Shown here: in pieces, positions 5,938-6,746 of the stretch | Position numbering within the stretch: position 1 is the stretch's first letter | How the letters are laid out: each line of letters opens with the position of its first letter | Source: an uncultured Blautia sp. | Lineage (GTDB): Bacteria; Bacillota; Clostridia; Lachnospirales; Lachnospiraceae | Reading direction: 5' to 3' | Length of the DNA stretch: 6,746 nucleotides | Assembly (NCBI GenBank): GCA_900765525.1 | Contig: CAAFRY010000177.1 | Span: 1 to 6,746 of the forward strand | Notes under the pieces: generated by a model | What the model was told of the DNA's origin: nothing | What the model saw: only the letters and a program-made list of their open reading frames with translations | Databases searched by the model: none | Made by a program: the position numbers and the translations under genes

Positions 5938-5949
5938 AGGTAGTTGAAT

Positions 5950-6576
5950 ATGTCATACGGAAAAATCAGCAAGAAACAATCTGAGATTTTAGAATATATA
6001 AAGAACGAAATATTGAACAGAGGTTTTCCTCCCTCTGTAAGAGAAATCTGTGAAGCAGTGGAGCTTAAATCCACTTCTTCTGTACACTCTCACTTAGAAA
6101 CCCTGGAAAAAAACGGCTATATCCGCAGAGACCCTACCAAGCCCAGGGCTATTGAAATAGTAGATGATAATTTTAATCTAGTCAGAAGAGAGACTGTAAA
6201 TGTTCCCATCATAGGAAAAGTAGCTGCAGGCCAGCCTCTCCTGGCTGTAGAAAACGTAGAAGGATATTTCCCTATTCCTTCTGAATACATGCCCAACAAT
6301 AAAACCTTTATGCTGGTGGTTCAGGGCGATAGTATGATAAATGCAGGTATTTTCAACGGAGATTATGTGATTGTAGAACAGCAGCCAACTGCTCAGAACG
6401 GAGAAAAGGTCGTAGCCCTGGTTGATGATTCCGCTACAGTCAAAACTTTTTATAAAGAAAAGGATTGCATCCGTCTGCAGCCGGAAAATGATAATATGGA
6501 ACCTATTTATGTGGGTGCTGACCAGTATTTTCAGATTTTAGGCAAAGTTATTGGAGTCTTTCGTCTCATGCGGTAG
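5950..6576 (+). CDS. lexA: LexA repressor, SOS regulator
   Basis: LexA represses SOS genes and cuts itself when activated RecA filaments form on single-stranded DNA. The 208-residue protein is of usual length. The winged helix-turn-helix occupies about 1-70, with [20 protein letters not shown] (27-46) holding the helix pair and [12 protein letters not shown] ending the wing. The cleavage site is Ala93-Gly94 in VAAGQPLLA. The catalytic dyad is Ser128 in VQGDSMI and Lys165 in SATVKTFY. All parts required for autocleavage are present. The ATG at 5950 lies 9 bases after AGGAGG; a TTG two codons earlier is too close to that site. The gene is divergent from the YneA-like gene and shares a region of LexA boxes with it, so LexA very likely represses both. 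No intrinsic terminator reading in the plus direction is seen after the stop codon. Confidence 0.97.
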   Translation: MSYGKISKKQSEILEYIKNEILNRGFPPSVREICEAVELKSTSSVHSHLETLEKNGYIRRDPTKPRAIEIVDDNFNLVRRETVNVPIIGKVAAGQPLLAVENVEGYFPIPSEYMPNNKTFMLVVQGDSMINAGIFNGDYVIVEQQPTAQNGEKVVALVDDSATVKTFYKEKDCIRLQPENDNMEPIYVGADQYFQILGKVIGVFRLMR

Positions 6577-6659
6577 AAATATAGTACAGCTATTGCTTAC
6601 TTAATGCCATCGTAAATATCACTAAAAATTTCAGAACCAAAGGAAATGGTTAAATTATG

Positions 6660-6686
6660 AAAAAGAATCCTGCTTTGCAGGATTCT
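6660..6686 (-). terminator. Intrinsic terminator for a minus-strand transcript from beyond the right edge
   Basis: AGAATCCTGC (6664-6673) and GCAGGATTCT (6677-6686) form a perfect ten-pair stem with a three-base loop. On the minus strand it is followed by a run of T (6664-6660), the form of an intrinsic terminator. On the plus strand it has no T run, so it should not end the lexA transcript efficiently. The gene it serves is outside the window. Confidence 0.7.
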
Positions 6687-6690
6687 CCGC

Positions 6691-6733
6691 CTGGGTTGGG
6701 TCGCTTTAGCGACATAACTCCTCTCCAACCCAG
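6691..6733. other. Nested hairpin element near the right edge
   Basis: CTGGGTTGG (6691-6699) pairs perfectly with CCAACCCAG (6725-6733). Enclosed are a smaller perfect hairpin, GTCGC-TTTA-GCGAC (6700-6713), and an unpaired eleven-base strand (6714-6724). It stands four bases from the terminator hairpin. It may be the 3' part of a structured RNA on the minus strand or the end of a mobile or repeated element. The window ends too soon to decide. Confidence 0.5.
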
Positions 6734-6746
6734 TGTGCTCCTGCCC

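Noticed and set aside
6650..6715. Minus-strand 21-codon frame starting MSLKRPNPGG with GAGGAG just before it
   Set aside because: The purine-rich site is only two bases from the ATG, and the frame consists of the inner hairpin and the terminator stem.
6657..6746. Plus-strand frame starting MKKNPALQDS, open to the right edge
   Set aside because: It runs through both perfect hairpins, which explain the sequence better, and the AAGGA before it is too far from the ATG. Cannot be excluded without sequence beyond the edge.

Overview
The window looks like chromosomal DNA of a low-GC Firmicute, most likely a clostridium of the Lachnospiraceae type. This is an inference from the AT-rich composition, the strong AGGAGG-type ribosome binding sites, a T-box riboswitch, the Bacillus/Clostridium-type LexA boxes and the divergent lexA/yneA pair. 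No species can be named from the sequence alone. Six protein genes are supported. Five lie on the minus strand and one (lexA) on the plus strand.

Layout from left to right. (1) 1-946, minus: the first 315 residues of a TrpB2-type tryptophan synthase beta chain, cut by the left edge. (2) 947-1432: its control region, with a TTGACA/TATAAA promoter and a T-box leader. The specifier codon reads UGG (Trp), the antiterminator bulge reads UGGC, which fits a tRNA with discriminator G, and an intrinsic terminator follows. (3) 1433-2332 and 2383-3729, minus: a LacX-type aldose 1-epimerase and, upstream of it, an AraM/EgsA-type sn-glycerol-1-phosphate dehydrogenase. They are 50 bp apart and share one promoter near 3771-3798. 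(4) 3876-4949, minus: a LacI-family regulator, the natural candidate to control the two genes after it. A 446-bp non-coding stretch upstream holds its likely promoter and several repeated or palindromic sites. (5) 5396-5701, minus: a short secreted or anchored LysM protein of the YneA (SOS cell-division inhibitor) type. (6) 5702-5949: a divergent control region with up to five LexA-box-like sites and two facing promoters. (7) 5950-6576, plus: lexA, with intact cleavage site and Ser/Lys dyad. (8) 6577-6746: no convincing gene, but two strong hairpins. The first reads as an intrinsic terminator for a minus-strand transcript entering from beyond the right edge.

The genes fall into three units: tryptophan synthesis or indole salvage sensed through uncharged tRNA-Trp; a small sugar or glycerophosphate unit (regulator, G1P dehydrogenase, epimerase); and an SOS unit in which LexA represses itself and the division inhibitor. 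All three are built from known families. I see no clearly new system. The least explained parts are the pairing of a G1P dehydrogenase with an epimerase under a LacI regulator whose hinge is atypical, the hairpin that can cover the lexA ribosome binding site, and the structured element at the right edge.
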